A stretch of 64,000 nt of DNA from Pilaira anomala (GCA_025716855.1 JAIXMQ010000025.1:248001-312000); one strand, 5' to 3'. Counted from the first letter of the stretch, positions 47,281 to 61,052 are shown. Program-made: numbers and translations. Notes: generated by a model from the sequence alone, not told the origin.

Positions 47281-48226
47281 TTACATAAGGATTTGACTAT
47301 GATAAGATGATCTCAATTCTTTATGAGGTAAAACGATACAGTTACGAATGATTGTTTCATCAAGTACAGATACTTCTTTACCAAGAATTGTAATACTCTG
47401 TACTTTGACACCATTCTTCATCATTTCTTCGTTATGATCATTCACGGCTGTACCTTCTACTCTTGCCCAAGCACCTATCTTACTATTCCAACCGATAACA
47501 GAGTGAATAATACAACTAGCATGCTGTGTGTATATACAGATTAAAAAAAAAAAAAATGTATATGATTCAAGTTGAAATTTTATACTTACACCAATGGTAA
47601 CATTATCAAGCAAGATTGAATCTTTTACGCGTACACCTTTTCCAATGATGACACGAGGACCAATGGATACGTTGGGACCAATTTTAGCAGTTGGATCGAC
47701 TTGAGCCGAAGGATGAATATAGACAGCGCCAATGATTTCAGGCCCATCTTGATTTGAAGTTGTTAAACGATTTGAATTTTCATTTTGTTGTAATTGTAAA
47801 TAAGCAGCATTTGCAGAAATAGCCGAACTTTTTGTAGTTATGTTTGTATATACATATTATTATTAAAAACACAATGTCGTGCATAAATTGTTTTTTATAT
47901 TTACCCAGCTGTTTTAATTTGTTTCCAAAAACCATCCGTGATATAAACATACAGCTTCTTTGATTCGGATAAAGGACGCAACAAATCACGCTCTAAACTT
48001 AATTTATCATCAGAAAAGGTTGTCGATTCAGCTAAAGCGTCTTGCTCCTTTTTGTTTTCAATGGCTTTTTTGATTTCAGTGAAAACGGCTACATCGAATA
48101 AATAAACACCACATGAGATTAAATCAGAAATAAATGTTTCTGGTTTTTCTACATAATGAAGTACTTGGTTTGTGTCTGGGTCCTGAACTAAACAACCGTA
48201 CTTATTTGCCTGTTCACGTACAATCT

Positions 48227-48267
<41 letters not shown>

Positions 48268-48798
48268 TCACTACTAAATCACTTCTTAAATATACTTTAC
48301 TTTTGTACTAAGCATCGTACATAATCCACGATGTTTCATATGAGCAGATAACATTTCATTCAAAGGGAAAGTACAGGCAACATCCACATGCATAACGAAA
48401 AATTGATGTGGGTTACCACGAATGATTTCGTCACGAAAGTGATAGATACCACCTGCTGTACCTAACGCTTGATATTCACGAAGATATCTAGTATTTTTAT
48501 GAGTATCCAAATATATATATAAAAATAGGATTATATCAGACTTTTATTACTTTAAATTCAAGTTGGGAAACTCGTTAGACGCCTGTTCAATATAACGTTC
48601 AAATACAGCATCTTCAAAAAAGCCCACAATGAGTACTTCTTGAAGTCCTTTTACTTTTGAAAGTGCAGCTAAATGATGAGAGATAAGTGGAGCACCTGCT
48701 ACAGGAAATAAAGGTTTTGGTACGTTTAAAGATAAAGGTCTAAAACGGGTTGCTCTTGAGGGACCGCCTACTAGGATAATTGCTTTATAAAGAGGCAT
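47281..48798 (-). CDS. GMPPA: Mannose-1-phosphate guanylyltransferase alpha (GMPPA)
   Basis: Regulatory alpha subunit of GDP-mannose pyrophosphorylase, supplying GDP-mannose for glycosylation and wall mannan. Exons: 48798-48551, 48487-48301, 48224-47905, 47827-47590 and 47523-47281, 411 residues (human 420). The nucleotidyltransferase start is AIILVGGPSRATRFRPLSLN with VPKPLFPVAG; the usual GTR triad reads ATR. LGTAGGIYHFRD follows. The C-terminal left-handed beta helix has hexapeptide repeats (VSIGPRVIIGKGVRVKDSIL). The ending HSQILM is the family C-terminus. Intron 2 is a TA microsatellite. The start is at MPLYKAI, not the upstream in-frame ATG. Confidence 0.93.
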
Positions 48799-48869
48799 TA
48801 AAAAAAAAGAAAAAGGCACGAAATGAACGGTGTTTTAAAAATCAATTCAAGCACGGTATTTAAATACAA

Positions 48870-48945
48870 ATTTCCATATTTCTCTCTCTCTCTCTTTATT
48901 TGGTATTTGTTCCTTTCTCTCTCTCTCTCTTTTTTTTTTTTAATA
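48870..48945 (+). promoter_or_regulatory. CT-rich leader of the LIM gene
   Basis: Two TCTCTCTCTC tracts and a T run lie 15-90 bases before the LIM-protein start codon. The same kind of leader precedes the P4-ATPase gene (56215-56305) and the small ORF at 2272. It is likely a promoter or 5' UTR element typical of this genome. Confidence 0.45.
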
Positions 48946-48958
48946 TACATATATTGCT

Positions 48959-50872
48959 ATGGCGTCAGAAAGAATTTCACAAATATTACCTTCAGTAAAA
49001 TGTTCAGACTGTGGAAGAGATGTACTCATTAGACGTTTAGGTGATCATCTCTGTTCAAGCCAACCACCTGTACCTTCACTTCCCATCATTCCTGCCATGA
49101 AAGGTATATATATAAAAAAAAAAGGAACTCAACTTTAAACTAAAATCACACATTAGATAGATATATGAATAAGAGTTATAAACCTATCTCTCCATTACAA
49201 AGTCCAAACAGTGGATCTAAATACAATAACAATTACCCATATACAACTTCAGCAGGTGGTGGATCTGTTACACCACCTTATTACAGTGGGATGGCAAAAG
49301 ATCTACAACGTCCAGTAATGAAAGATGCTTACACTGACGACGCTTTTTCTGACGACTTTTATAAAAACAGTTCTTCTTCTTCTACCTTAGATTTACCGAG
49401 AAAGAATAGTAATTCACCTGCTCCATCAAGTCCAATGTCGTATCGGTAATTGAATGTTTATTTAAATGAAAAAAAAAAAAGGGAAATTAGAATTGTAACC
49501 CTCTTTAAATATATATATATATATATATATAGTAATGATTCTAATCCGGATTTTAATACACGATTTGGTAAAGAAAAAAAAAACCCTAACACAAAAGATG
49601 TTACATTGTATGTATGTACTAACTCTCTTTTTTTTTTGATGGATATCTTATTTTCATAGAAGGTACTAGGAAACAGTCACTAGGTAATATTTACAATCAA
49701 CAAAGACCTTCAAACAATAGCAGTAGTGGAGCATTAGATAATTTAATGGCTGATTTAATGAATTCAATGAATGACGATATCAACTTAATGACACCCTCTT
49801 CTACTACAAAGACAAATCATTGTAATTTATGTCATGAAGAGTTTGATTATAGAGATGATGTAAAAACTGCTGGAAATCATGTAAAGTTTTATAAGTAAAA
49901 AAAAAAAAAAAACAAAGAACCCTTTTTTATTAATTTATATTTAAAGTGTTACCACAAGGCATGTTTTAGTTGCCGCTTGTGTAGCGCACCATTTGATCAA
50001 CGTCGTACACATCATGAACACGAAGGTAAACTGTATTGTGAGAGAGATTTTCATGTGGTTAAAAACCGAATCCTGTGTGGAGCCTGGTAAATGTGTATAC
50101 AATGGGGGGGGGGGGGGTTTTGCATTTTTTTTTCTTATATCTCTCTATTATAGTGATAAAGCAATTCTTCCTACAATAGCACCTATTAAGGCATTAGGAA
50201 AATTCTTTCATCCTGGACATATTAAATGTTATCATTGTCTTGTTCATCTTGATGATCGTACAGGATGGAAAGAATATCAAGGTCGTGTTTACTGTAGATC
50301 AGATTTCAAGGCCTTATTCTTACCAAAGTGTAAATCATGTCATGGCACAATAGAGAAAAATGCAGTTTCAGCTATGGATGGTAAATTAAATGGAAAATGG
50401 CATTTAGAGTGCTTTGGATGTCATGTAAGGGTTTTTTTTCTCTTTACTCCTTTTTTTTTTTTTATTTATATTTATTAACATTCTTTATGCAGACGTGTCA
50501 TCGACCTTTCCCAGATAATACATTTTACGTTTTTGATGATTTACCGTATTGTAAAAGACATTATCACGAACTAAATAATTCACTTTGTAGACAATGTTGT
50601 GAACCTATTGAAGGTAAAAAAAAATTGGAGATGCATATATTTCAATATATGCTAAATATGTTTTTTTTTTCTGATTAGGTCAATGTGCTCAAACAAACGA
50701 AAATTGGAGATTTCATCCAGGTTGTTTTGGATGTACAGTTTGTAGAGTTCCAATCACAGATACTTATTACATGTACGACAGACGAATTTATTGTGAAACA
50801 CATATCCAACAATTACAACGACAAAAGAATATTCGTGCCGAAAAACGAAAAACTCAATTTGGACAAATCTAA
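48959..50872 (+). CDS. Four-LIM-domain protein (paxillin-like)
   Basis: Probable cytoskeletal or polarity adaptor. Eight exons: 48959-49103, 49157-49445, 49533-49567, 49660-49880, 49947-50086, 50154-50424, 50493-50613 and 50679-50872, 471 residues. The N-terminus has CSDCGRDVLIRRLGDHLC, a short zinc-binding-like motif, then a Ser/Pro/Asn-rich linker. Four LIM domains run from about residue 211 to 460, beginning CNLCHEEF, CGACDKAI, CKSCHGTI and CRQCCEPI, with typical C-x2-C...H-x2-C spacings. No RhoGAP domain or homeodomain is present in this frame, which separates it from Rga1. Exon 3 is only 35 bases. The intron at 50087-50153 contains a run of 14 G. Confidence 0.92.
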
Positions 50873-51315
50873 AGTGCCATTTACACAACTTATTGCTACT
50901 ACTATTATTCAATTACATTATTAAACCATCATTCACTCTCTTAAAGAAAAAAAAAAAAAAAAAAAAAAAGAAAAACTATTTTTATTAATTACATGAGGTT
51001 TGTTTTATTTGATTGGTTTACATGTTATAAATAAAAAATTACCGCGCAAAGAAAAAGAAAACGTGTTTTGTGAAGATACTTGGTAATTGAAGTTACGATT
51101 GAACAGAGTCTCTCATTTAGAAAGCTCTTTTTATTTTTACTCACGTTCATCTTATGACGTGATTTATTTTATTCTTCTAACTGAATGCATTGCAAGCTAA
51201 AAAAAAGAGAAATAATTAACTCGATACGTTAATTTACCATGTTTTTTTTTCTCAACTGCTACTAAAACCTCATTCAATAATTATAATAGTACAAATTTTA
51301 TTTTTTTATGCGTAA
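50873..51315. other. Convergent intergenic region LIM gene / syntaxin
   Basis: About 440 bases between two convergent stop codons. It contains an A run at 50946-50969 and AATAAA-like sequences. No gene seen. Confidence 0.5.
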
Positions 51316-51622
51316 CTAGTACCTAGGAAAGATGAACCAACATATTAAACTAACAATAACAATTAATATCATTAGAAATATAAAAATACAACACCATTTT
51401 TTCTGTATGATAAAAATTAGACTATATACTATATAACTTTGTGTGGGTAGTACCTTTCGAGTGACTTTTGATTGTTTAATGGCTACAGTAACATGTTTAT
51501 TCCCTTTCTCTAAATCATATACAATCTCTTCCGTTACTTTCTCTATATCTTTTACTGTCTCTTGTTGTAGCTCTATCATTGTTTGCATATCCAAAAATAA
51601 ATCATGTAGTTCCTATTTTTAA

Positions 51623-51657
<35 letters not shown>

Positions 51658-52903
51658 CTCTCTATAAGTGTGATTTTGTAGTATTTCTGTCTTTGTGTTT
51701 ACTATAATTGTTTTTTCTATTCTTTTGATATCCTTATGACGAGTTTGAACTTCATCCAACACTTGGCTTGCATTACCTGTACGACTTGAATTTAAAAGCT
51801 AAAAAAAAAAATATTAGTCTTTTTTGTTATTATAACTATAAAATTATAGTCAAGATTTTTACAGAATGTGCAAAAATTTGAGGTGCTTCATCTGAATTTA
51901 TAACAGATTCTATTTCATGAGGGGTTGCTTCAGGTTTGACTATAATAATAGTTTGATATGTATCTTAGCAACTATTATGTAACTAGAAGAGGGCGTATAT
52001 ATTTTAAATTTATTGTATATACCGATCAAAATCTGTCTTTCAATACGTTGTCTATGATTTTTCTCAAATTCGCGTTCAACGTCTTGATACCTTTGAATTG
52101 TTTCTATAAACTTTTTTTTTACTGCATTCAACTATATACTATGTATTAGAGTCTATTTTATACTGTTTACAATTCTAAATTGTATATCGTGATACCTGTA
52201 ATCTACGCATTTGTCTATCGCTAATACTAGTAGATAATTTTGCAATACTTATATCCGTTTCTAGGTAGATATATATATATCAATATTAAGAATAATTACG
52301 ATACAAAAGCATATATCTATTAAACATATCTTACCTTTAATACAACCTTTTACATCCTTATTTAATTTACTCGTCTCGTTTACTAAATTATCTAAAACTT
52401 TGTTATACTGATGACATTTCTCTCCATTGATACTAGAGAGTAAGGAAGCATGTAATGATTCCATTTCTGATATGTTTTCATTGATCTTTCCAATAAACCA
52501 TTTGATATCCTCAATCTTTTATGTACTATTATATAAGTTGTATGTATTTAATTGAATAATATATATTGTATGTTTCACTTACTCGATTAAAGAATGCGTC
52601 CGTAGATATTAACACACTATTATCTGCTTGATCTGTTGTTAGCATTGTTAGTTTTGGATCACTAAAAAACAAAAACAAAAAAAAAGAAAAAAAAAAAGGG
52701 CCAAATTAATGTAATTTGTAGAGCAGGAATATTATTTTATTTACCTTGATGGAGGAATATTAGTTCCTGAATTAATCAATGCTGAGTTCTATATTATGAT
52801 ATATGTGTAAATCAGTCACTATTTGTGTATGTGTTATATGTATTATTACTCTTCTAAATTCAGCTAATCTATCACGACTGAGGGTCATACGAGTATTTTT
52901 CAT
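51316..52903 (-). CDS. Plasma-membrane syntaxin (Sso1/Psy1-like Qa-SNARE)
   Basis: Qa-SNARE for exocytic vesicle fusion. Ten exons: 52903-52850, 52788-52745, 52661-52583, 52515-52335, 52260-52196, 52131-52023, 51939-51863, 51798-51703, 51612-51454 and 51402-51316, 316 residues. The N-terminal Habc helices span about 60-190. The SNARE motif (about 205-265) contains EVQTRHKDIKRIEKTIIELH and LFLDMQTMIELQQETV, with the central-layer Gln. A basic KVTRKKK stretch precedes a single C-terminal membrane anchor (about 290-312) and a four-residue tail. Every junction keeps phase, though several exons are only 44-80 bases. Confidence 0.92.
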
Positions 52904-53188
52904 TCTCTATATTTATTATATAATTTATGCAGTAAAGGAATGGGAAAAAAGAGGTTGTTTCTCTATATATTTTTTTTTCGTATATATATATAGCAGTGCA
53001 AAATAAAAGATTATAAACAATAACAAATGACTAAAAAAAAATTGAGGGTCGAGATACACATTGTTTAAAACTGTTATTAAATTGATTATTATTAAAAATG
53101 CCTTGATTTAGGTTAATTCTCCTGAATTTTAACTTTAATCACGTCCTGTTATTTAACTACATACACTCAGACACACAGCAAGATATTA

Positions 53189-53224
<36 letters not shown>

Positions 53225-55597
53225 GGTTATGACCGAGGATATCGTCATTTTACCTGTAGACTTGAAAAAAAGGGCTTTAGAGGAGACCTTCCCGAGATCT
53301 GTACTCGGATTGCATAAATTCTGTACAGTTAATATGTATTAATAGGATGACGCAACTTTTGCATAAAAAGTAATATAACTGCTTTTCCTCTCTTTACCTG
53401 GAGAAATTTGCATAACTTCTTTTCTCAAATTTTTAATAAGAAGAGTCTTTTCTATCTGCTTCTTTTTTTTTTTTATGTTAAGGTATATATAAACTAAAAA
53501 AAAAATTACCGCGGATGATTGATTTATTATCACGAAAAAAAAAAAAGGTATACATATTTCCACTCATCCTGTATAATACCTGTGTAGCAAAAGGGCTTTT
53601 GTACAAGTATTGAAGCACATCAACAAAACAAAAAAAACCATCAAACTCAGTTATATATTTCGGAATTAAATTAGTCTTTTAAGATTGAACGAGCCGTTTA
53701 TAGATTCTCACTAGGTATGGAATTTATTCTTCGTCTAACTAGAGATTCTCTCAGTCGAATTTGAAAAGAAAAGAAAGAGAACTATAATGAAGTTAGTGGT
53801 CATTCCCTCAAGAATAATCTCAAAGAAAGAGAGAGAGCGAGAGAGAAAGACTTCTGGGATTATCTTTTGTCACTTGGTAGGAGCCAAGGTATTGGTCTCT
53901 CTACAAATTGAGGTTTTTCTAAAAAAAAAAAAAGATCATACAGTTGTAAAGGATCAATAATCTTGATTGTTTTAGCAGACATCCATATATATATATATAT
54001 ATATATATTTGTATAAGATGATTGCGTGAATCCTAAGATTTACTCATAAAATGTTACTCTATAAAAATAATGGCATTCAGTTTTTATTTGCAGCAAAAAA
54101 TGTTGTAGTATGTATGTATTACATTAATATTGAAAGGGTGTGGTGATCCAATAGTATTATATATTTAGGGTTGACTTTATTTATATAACATCATTTTGCA
54201 ACTCATTCTCCTGACAAAACTTTTTAGCATATTTAATTAATTACCAGATCTACTAGTAATATATATATACGTCGAGTAATATCAATATATCGAGTCAATA
54301 CACCTAGAATTTCTTTTTTCTGTAAAATTAAATCTTTTGTGTGTTATAGTAAATAGTGCATGTATAAAGGTTTCAGAGACCATGAATCAAGTGCTCTTTT
54401 ATATACACATGTAAAAAAAAAAAAAAATCAAATATGAATTTCCAAGAAAGTATACATTATTTTCATAAATGTATATATTCAGGGCGACATATACAATATG
54501 AGGAATAAAAAAAAAAAAAGGAGGTTGTTTTTCTATCAAACCTCGGTATCAGGAGATTTATAAAATAAAAAAAAAAAAGCATTTGCATTTAAATATAAAC
54601 CAGCCACAGGACTACATTTAAAGTTTAAAAAAAGGGCTTAAAACTTTTTAACTAAACGAGTACAGTGTTATTAGAATATCGTTTCTTAGACATGTCTTCA
54701 ACACTTTTTATATTAACTAATTTATGCTATATTTATAAATACGTTAGATTTACATTGAAAAGATCCCTTTTTTTTTTTGTAGATCAAAAAACCTCCGTGA
54801 CTAAGATATACAAGTAAACTGTTTGATGTATACATTGTTTCCAGTATAACTAAAAGTAACTGATGTATCACTCTCTCTCAAAAAAAAAAGGGGGGGGGCA
54901 GATAAAGAATACTTGATCTATATGTCTGATTAACTTAAATTTAATTGAGTTATACCTAAAGGAAATCTAAAGAAATTTAAGGTCAAGTAGGGCTTGTATA
55001 GGATTTTCCAAATTACTACAACTCACAACTAATCCTTCATATCAAAAGATTTAAAATTTCTTCTAAAAGAGACAGGATGTGTAAAGTGAGGAATATAGTA
55101 TTATAACTTACACACTCAAACTCGTTTTAAAATCATTGTAAGTCACTTTGTGTATCTTCCTCTAATTAAAAATCTTGTAAGATACAGTTTCATGTTAAAG
55201 TATCTCTGTCAAATTTACTGTGGCTGATTATTCTATTAGTTTTTACATCAAAATCACTAGTGATAAAAAAAATCAACAACATTAGATAGTTTTATGACAA
55301 GTCACCAGCAAGGGTTACATATTGAAGAGATCAATTATTATAATTAAGTGATTATTACTTAGTATCTTTAATATTCTCTCCTATCAGTCATTGAGCTTTC
55401 TATATAGTAGATACTAAGTTATCATATACTTTATAGTCCATTTATGTAAAAAAGCTTAGTGCAGAAAAACGCGAAAAAAAAAAAAAACTGTTCGGTAACT
55501 GAATAAATGAAAAAGTTTAAATTGTGTCTGAGCGATTTTATATTGGATCAATTTCAATTGCGAACCAAATATCTATCACCCTTTTGAACACGCTAAA
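52904..55597. other. Gene-poor region upstream of syntaxin
   Basis: About 2.7 kb without a supported gene. A T run (53190-53222) is followed by a 38-codon frame starting MTEDIVILPVDLKKRA at 53228. Its composition is protein-like but it stops at once, so it may be a relic. A GA-rich stretch lies at 53827-53850, TA runs at 53983-54009, and several A runs. It holds the syntaxin promoter and that of the TMEM128-like gene. Confidence 0.45.
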
Positions 55598-56132
55598 ATG
55601 TATAAGAGACCAACAAAAAGAAATGCAGGATCCTTTGATAAGCAAAGCAGTATAAACAAGAGTACAAAAAAACACCCTATAGAACAGGTTGTATCTACGT
55701 TACCACAACTTGCCATTGCATGTGCCATTTTATTTTGCTCCATTACTTTTAACAATGTGCGTTTTGAAGATGTCAGGTAACTAGATTATAATTATGCAAA
55801 AAAAAAAAAATAAAAATAAGCAATGCAAAGTAATGTAGCAACTAACTTTACTATTCAAAAGTGGGATTACATTTTTAGTCTCTTTAGTAGCAGGCGCTGT
55901 TATTTGTGTCATTTTCGTTTTACTTCAACTTGGAGGAGCTCAATATAAAAATTGGCAACAAGATCCCAAAACTCGACAGTATATTCAGATCGCTAGTGTT
56001 TGTACATTGATATCATTTATAGGATTTATGAGTTCACTTTGGGGATCGTTTGGTCTATTGACACCTATTGTTATCCTTTCAGGCTTTGTTTCTGTGTTGT
56101 CCATTTTAATCATTACAACTGCCCTTTTTTAA
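55598..56132 (+). CDS. TMEM128-like four-span membrane protein
   Basis: Small integral membrane protein of unknown biochemical role. Exons 55598-55776 and 55862-56132, 149 residues. A basic cytoplasmic N-terminus (MYKRPTKRNAG) precedes four hydrophobic spans. The last part, SSLWGSFGLLTPIVILSGFV, follows the pattern of animal TMEM128 (ALWxxWSFFTPLLL). The acceptor of the only intron is TTCAAAAG. Assignment rests on the C-terminal pattern, span count and length (human 165). Confidence 0.7.
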
Positions 56133-56214
56133 TTGTTGTACTACGCTAAAAAAAATTTGTGTGAACCTGTCTCCTGTTCCACACTAATTATAATAAAAAG
56201 GGGAAACAAAATAC

Positions 56215-56305
56215 CTCTCTCTCTCTCTCTCTCTTTTTCTTTTTTTTTTACTTTTACATATTATATCTCTCTTTCTCTGTCTCTCTCTCTCTCTTTCTTT
56301 CTTTC
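56215..56305 (+). promoter_or_regulatory. CT-rich leader of the P4-ATPase gene
   Basis: Long CTCTCTCT and T-rich tracts between the TMEM128-like stop (56132) and the start of the flippase frame (56362). The two genes are in tandem, 230 bases apart, so this probably contains the flippase promoter and leader. Confidence 0.45.
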
Positions 56306-56361
56306 TTCTTTTTTATTTATTTATTTATTAAGCTTTTATTTAGCTTTAAAAGATAACTAAA

Positions 56362-59300
56362 GTGGCGTCGAATAATAACAATAATTCTCAAAACCCTTTT
56401 GAAGACTCATCCGAGTCCGGGTTGAGTCAATCTCGGTATGATTATTCACCATCTCATCAAGAACCAACTCAAGATCTGATTGACTTTCAACAGAATCGTT
56501 CTATTCAATCTCAGCAGCAAACGTTTTCTAATTCGACTTCTTCTTCCACGTTGAATCCTCAACAACCTGCTTATACACATCAAGTGAAAAGAAATGACTC
56601 TTCATTTGCCATTGATGAAGGTAAAAAAAAAGGGAGAGAGAAAAGAAAAAAAAAAATAAGAAAAAAAAAAAAAAAAGAGGAGTGGACTGTATATATATTT
56701 ATATTAGGGACTTACATTGAATTTTTGATAGGTTCATTTTATGATGAATCAGTAATTGTTCATGACGATGATGATAATTTACAACTTTTAACAAATCGAG
56801 CACAGATTGCTGGTAGATATGATAAAACGAATGTTACATCGCCTACATTGGATATCCCATTACATCGACCTAAATCACAAACTCAACCTACAAAGACAAA
56901 GCAAAAAAAGTTTAATTTTAAAACCAAGCTAAAAGAATTATTAGGAAAATCAAATGTTGCTTCAGGAACTGCTGGTGAAGGTGGTGAACGTATCATTCAT
57001 ATCAATAATATGGACTTAAATAATCAACAAAAGTTCTTACATAACCGTGTATTCACTGCAAAGTATACCACTTATAATTTTATACTCAAATTTTTATATG
57101 AAGAATTTTCGAAATATGCAAATCTTTTCTTTTTATTCATTTCTGGTATTCAGGTATATATATATATATATATATATAGGATTTAATATATCATCAAACT
57201 TAATTCTGTTTTTTTTTCTTTTAGCAAATTCCTGGTATTTCACCTACTTCTCGATATACAACTTTGGTACCTTTAGTGATTGTATTATTGATTACAGCCA
57301 TCAAGGAACTAGTTGAAGATTTAGTAAAGTTTTATTTTACATACGACTAATTAAAAAATTAATATACTAATTTTTAAAGTATTAGGGTGTACATCGATCT
57401 GACGCAGAACTAAACGCTAGAAAATGTAAAGTATTGGTAGGCACACAGTTTGCGGAGAAGGCTTGGCGTGATATCAAGGTCGGAGATGTGTTGAGAATCG
57501 AAAGTGGAGAGAACTTCCCAGCCGATCTTATTCTAATTAGTAGCTCCGAACCAGAAGGTCTTTGTTACATTGAAACCAGTAACTTGGATGGCGAAGTAAA
57601 TTTAAAGATCAAACAAGCGCTTCCGCAAACGTGTAATATTTTAAATCCGGTGGATATGACTCATTTACAAGGAACCATTCGTAGTGAACAACCTAATAAT
57701 CGTTTATATAATTATGATGGTGTGTTTTCTACTTCGACTTTGAATGAGGTTGGAAAGAGTAGAGATTATGCTTTAGATCCTAATCAGTTATTGTTACGTG
57801 GTGCTCAACTTCGTAATACTTTATGGATTTATGGTATTGTTGTATTTACTGGTCATGAAACTAAATTAATGTTGAATTCTAGGTATTTTTCTACTATTTT
57901 ACATTTATATATATATATTCATACTAATTTGATTTTTAATGCAACTAGTAAAAAGCCATCCAAAGTTTCTAATGTCACACGTATTACCAATCGTAATATT
58001 TTATATTTATTTGCTATTCTGGTTATTATGAGTGTTGCTTGTGCTTGTGGTGGTCTAGTATTTACAGTAAATAACAAATCAAATATACATATATATATAT
58101 ATATGTATTAACAATTTATTTTTCTTTCAAAGATTACAAAGAGTGCTTATGTGGAAGGATACCTCCAATTAGCAGCTAGCATGACTCGTTCTCAAGCATT
58201 TGGTTACGATATTCTTACATTTTTGATTTTATTCAATAGTTTTATCCCAATCAGTTTAATGGTCACGATGGAAATTGTTAAATTTGTTCAATCTTTCCTT
58301 ATTCAAAGTGATTTAGACATGTATTATGATGTGACAGATACAGCAGCTGTAGCACGTAGTAGTAGTTTGATTGAAGAATTAGGTCAAGTTAAATTCGTTT
58401 TCTCTGATAAGACAGGTACCTTAACATGTAACGAAATGCAGTTTCGAGAATGTTCGATTGCCGGTATTTCATACGCTGAAAAAGTCGAGTCGGATAAGCA
58501 AGCAAGAGAAGGTGTGGATGATCCTACTTTACAGTACAATTTTACTCAATTAAAAGAACACTTAAAGACACATTCAACTGCAAATGTTATTAATGAATTC
58601 TTGACCTTATTGGCTACTTGTCATACTGTTATCCCAGAAGCTCAAGAAGGTTCCGATGAGATTGTGTATCAAGCTTCTTCTCCTGATGAGGGTGCTTTAG
58701 TTAAAGGTGCTAGTGATTTGGATTATATCTTTCATGTAAGTTTATATCATTATAATTTAATTTATATATATCCGGTTTTAATTTTTTTTTCAAAATATAT
58801 ATGTATATGTAGACACGTCGTCCCAACTCAATTACATGTACTCAACGTGGCGTAGAATCTGAATACCAAGTACTCAATGTCTGTGAATTTAATTCTACAC
58901 GTAAGCGTATGTCTGCTATTGTACGTGGACCTGATGGCACGATCAAACTGTACTGTAAAGGAGCAGATAATGTGATCTTAGAAAGACTTTCAGAAAACAA
59001 TCCATTTATCGAGAACACATTAATTCATTTAGAGGAGTTTGCTTCTGAAGGACTTCGTACACTTTGTATTGCGATGAGAGAGATTCCAGAAGAAGAATAC
59101 GCGCGTTGGTCTCAAGTTTATGATAAAGCCGCTACCACATTAGTAGATCGTGCAGACGAATTAGATAAAGCTGCAGAATTGATTGAACAAAACTTATTCT
59201 TATTAGGTGCTACAGCTATTGAAGATAAACTTCAAGAAGGAGTTCCAGATACTATTCATACTTTACAAGAGGCAGGTATTCGAGTTTGGGTATTGACTGG

Positions 59301-59994
59301 TGATCGACAGGAAACAGCCATTAATATTGGATACTCTTGTAAGTTATTGAATGAAGAAATGAGTTTGATCGTATGTAATATGGATAGTCATTGGGAAACC
59401 AAAAGCTTTTTGGAATCTAAATTGAAAGATGTAAATGGTGCAATAGAAAGAGGAGAAGATTTAGAGGTAAAATTGATTTTTGTTTTATATATATATATAT
59501 ATATAGTCTATATATACATACTTAGATAATATTTATCATTAGCCTTTAGCCTTTGTCATTGATGGAAAAGCCTTGACGTTTGCTCTTGAAAAGGATATTG
59601 AAAAGATTCTGTTTGATCTGACTGTTATTTGTAAGGCAGTTATCTGCTGTCGTGTATCTCCACTTCAAAAGGCTCTTGTAGTCAAACTTGTAAAGAAGTA
59701 TGATAAATCTATCTTGTTGGCGATTGGTGATGGTGCAAATGATGTTTCTATGATTCAAGCAGCTCATGTTGGTGTTGGTATTAGTGGTGTGGAAGGTCTT
59801 CAAGCTGCTCGTAGTGCAGATTTTGCTATTTCTCAATTTAGATTCCTGAAGAAATTGCTACTTGTGCATGGTGCTTGGGCATATCAACGTTTAAGTAAAA
59901 TGATCTTTTACTACTTTTATAAAAATGTTGCCATGTACTTGACACAATTCTGGGTAAGTCTATGTACATTTATTTTTTAAGGTTTTTTCATTAC

Positions 59995-60027
<33 letters not shown>

Positions 60028-61052
60028 GTATGCTTTCTATAATGGTTTCTCTGGTTCAACACTTTATGAATCTTGGACAATGTCTTGTTTCAACGTTATT
60101 TTTACCTTTTTACCGCCCTTGGTGATTGGTATTTTCGATCAATTTGTATCGGCAAGAATGCTAGATAAATATCCACAAATGTATATGCTTGGACAGTCCA
60201 ATGAATTCTTTAATCAAAAGAAGTTCTGGGGTTGGTTTGGTAATGCTGTTTTCCATTCTTTGGTAAGATTTGTCAAAGATATAAATGAAAAACATGATAT
60301 TAATTTTTTTTTTTTGGATGTATAGATCTTATTTTTCCTTGGTGTTGGAGCCTTAAGTACTGATGGTGTATTTGGTAACGGAGTAGTAGGTGGTCAATGG
60401 TGGGCTGGTACGGCTATGTTTACAGCTGTTTTAGGTTGTATTTTATGGAAGGGTGCATTAATTACAGAGTAAGTAATATACATATTTTTAAACTTTACAT
60501 TATTAAAATCATATTTTAGTGTTTGGACAAAGTATACATTTATTGCTATTCCTGGTTCCATGCTTGTCTGGTTTATTTATTTACCATTAGTTTCATTAAT
60601 TGGACCTGCTATTTCAGTTGATATCTTCCCAGAATATTATGGTATTGTTCCTATGCTTTGGGGTAATGCAAACTTTTGGTTATTTGTACTGCTGGTACCT
60701 TTTGTTTGTAATTTACGTGATTTTATCTGGAAATAGTAAGTAATAGACTACAATATTTTTTTTTTTTTTAAAAAAAAAAAAAATAGTACTGACCAATGCA
60801 TCGTTTTTTTTTTTTTCTAACAGTACAAAGAGAATGTATGTACCTTTACCATACCATTTTGTACAAGAGATTCAAAAATACAATTTACCGGATTATAGAC
60901 CTCGTATGGATCGATTCAGACAAGCAGTGAACAAAGTACGTCGGATACAACGTCTCAAGAGAAATCGTGGTTACGCTTTCTCTCAAAATGATAGTGATCA
61001 AACCAAAATTATTCGTGTTTATGATACCACTCAACAAAAGCCTCTTGGTTAA
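56362..61052 (+). CDS. P4-type phospholipid flippase, Drs2 class
   Basis: ATP-driven aminophospholipid translocase of late Golgi and plasma membrane. Twelve exons: 56362-56620, 56732-57153, 57225-57323, 57386-57882, 57949-58066, 58133-58735, 58813-59466, 59543-59953, 60029-60262, 60326-60468, 60520-60735 and 60824-61052, 1294 residues. Motifs: [24 protein letters not shown] in membrane helix 4, the phosphorylated Asp in [10 protein letters not shown] (about 557), [17 protein letters not shown], and [19 protein letters not shown] (about 946). C-terminal GYAFSQND is the Drs2 regulatory GYAFS motif. The frame opens with GTG where ATG is expected (context CTAAAGTGGCGTCG), and no other start precedes the first intron. 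Confidence 0.94.

Noticed and set aside
57154..57178. Very small TA-repeat intron (GTATATA...TATAG) in the flippase
   Set aside because: Using this AG would run into a TAA soon after. The acceptor ending at 57224 restores the conserved [13 protein letters not shown] segment.
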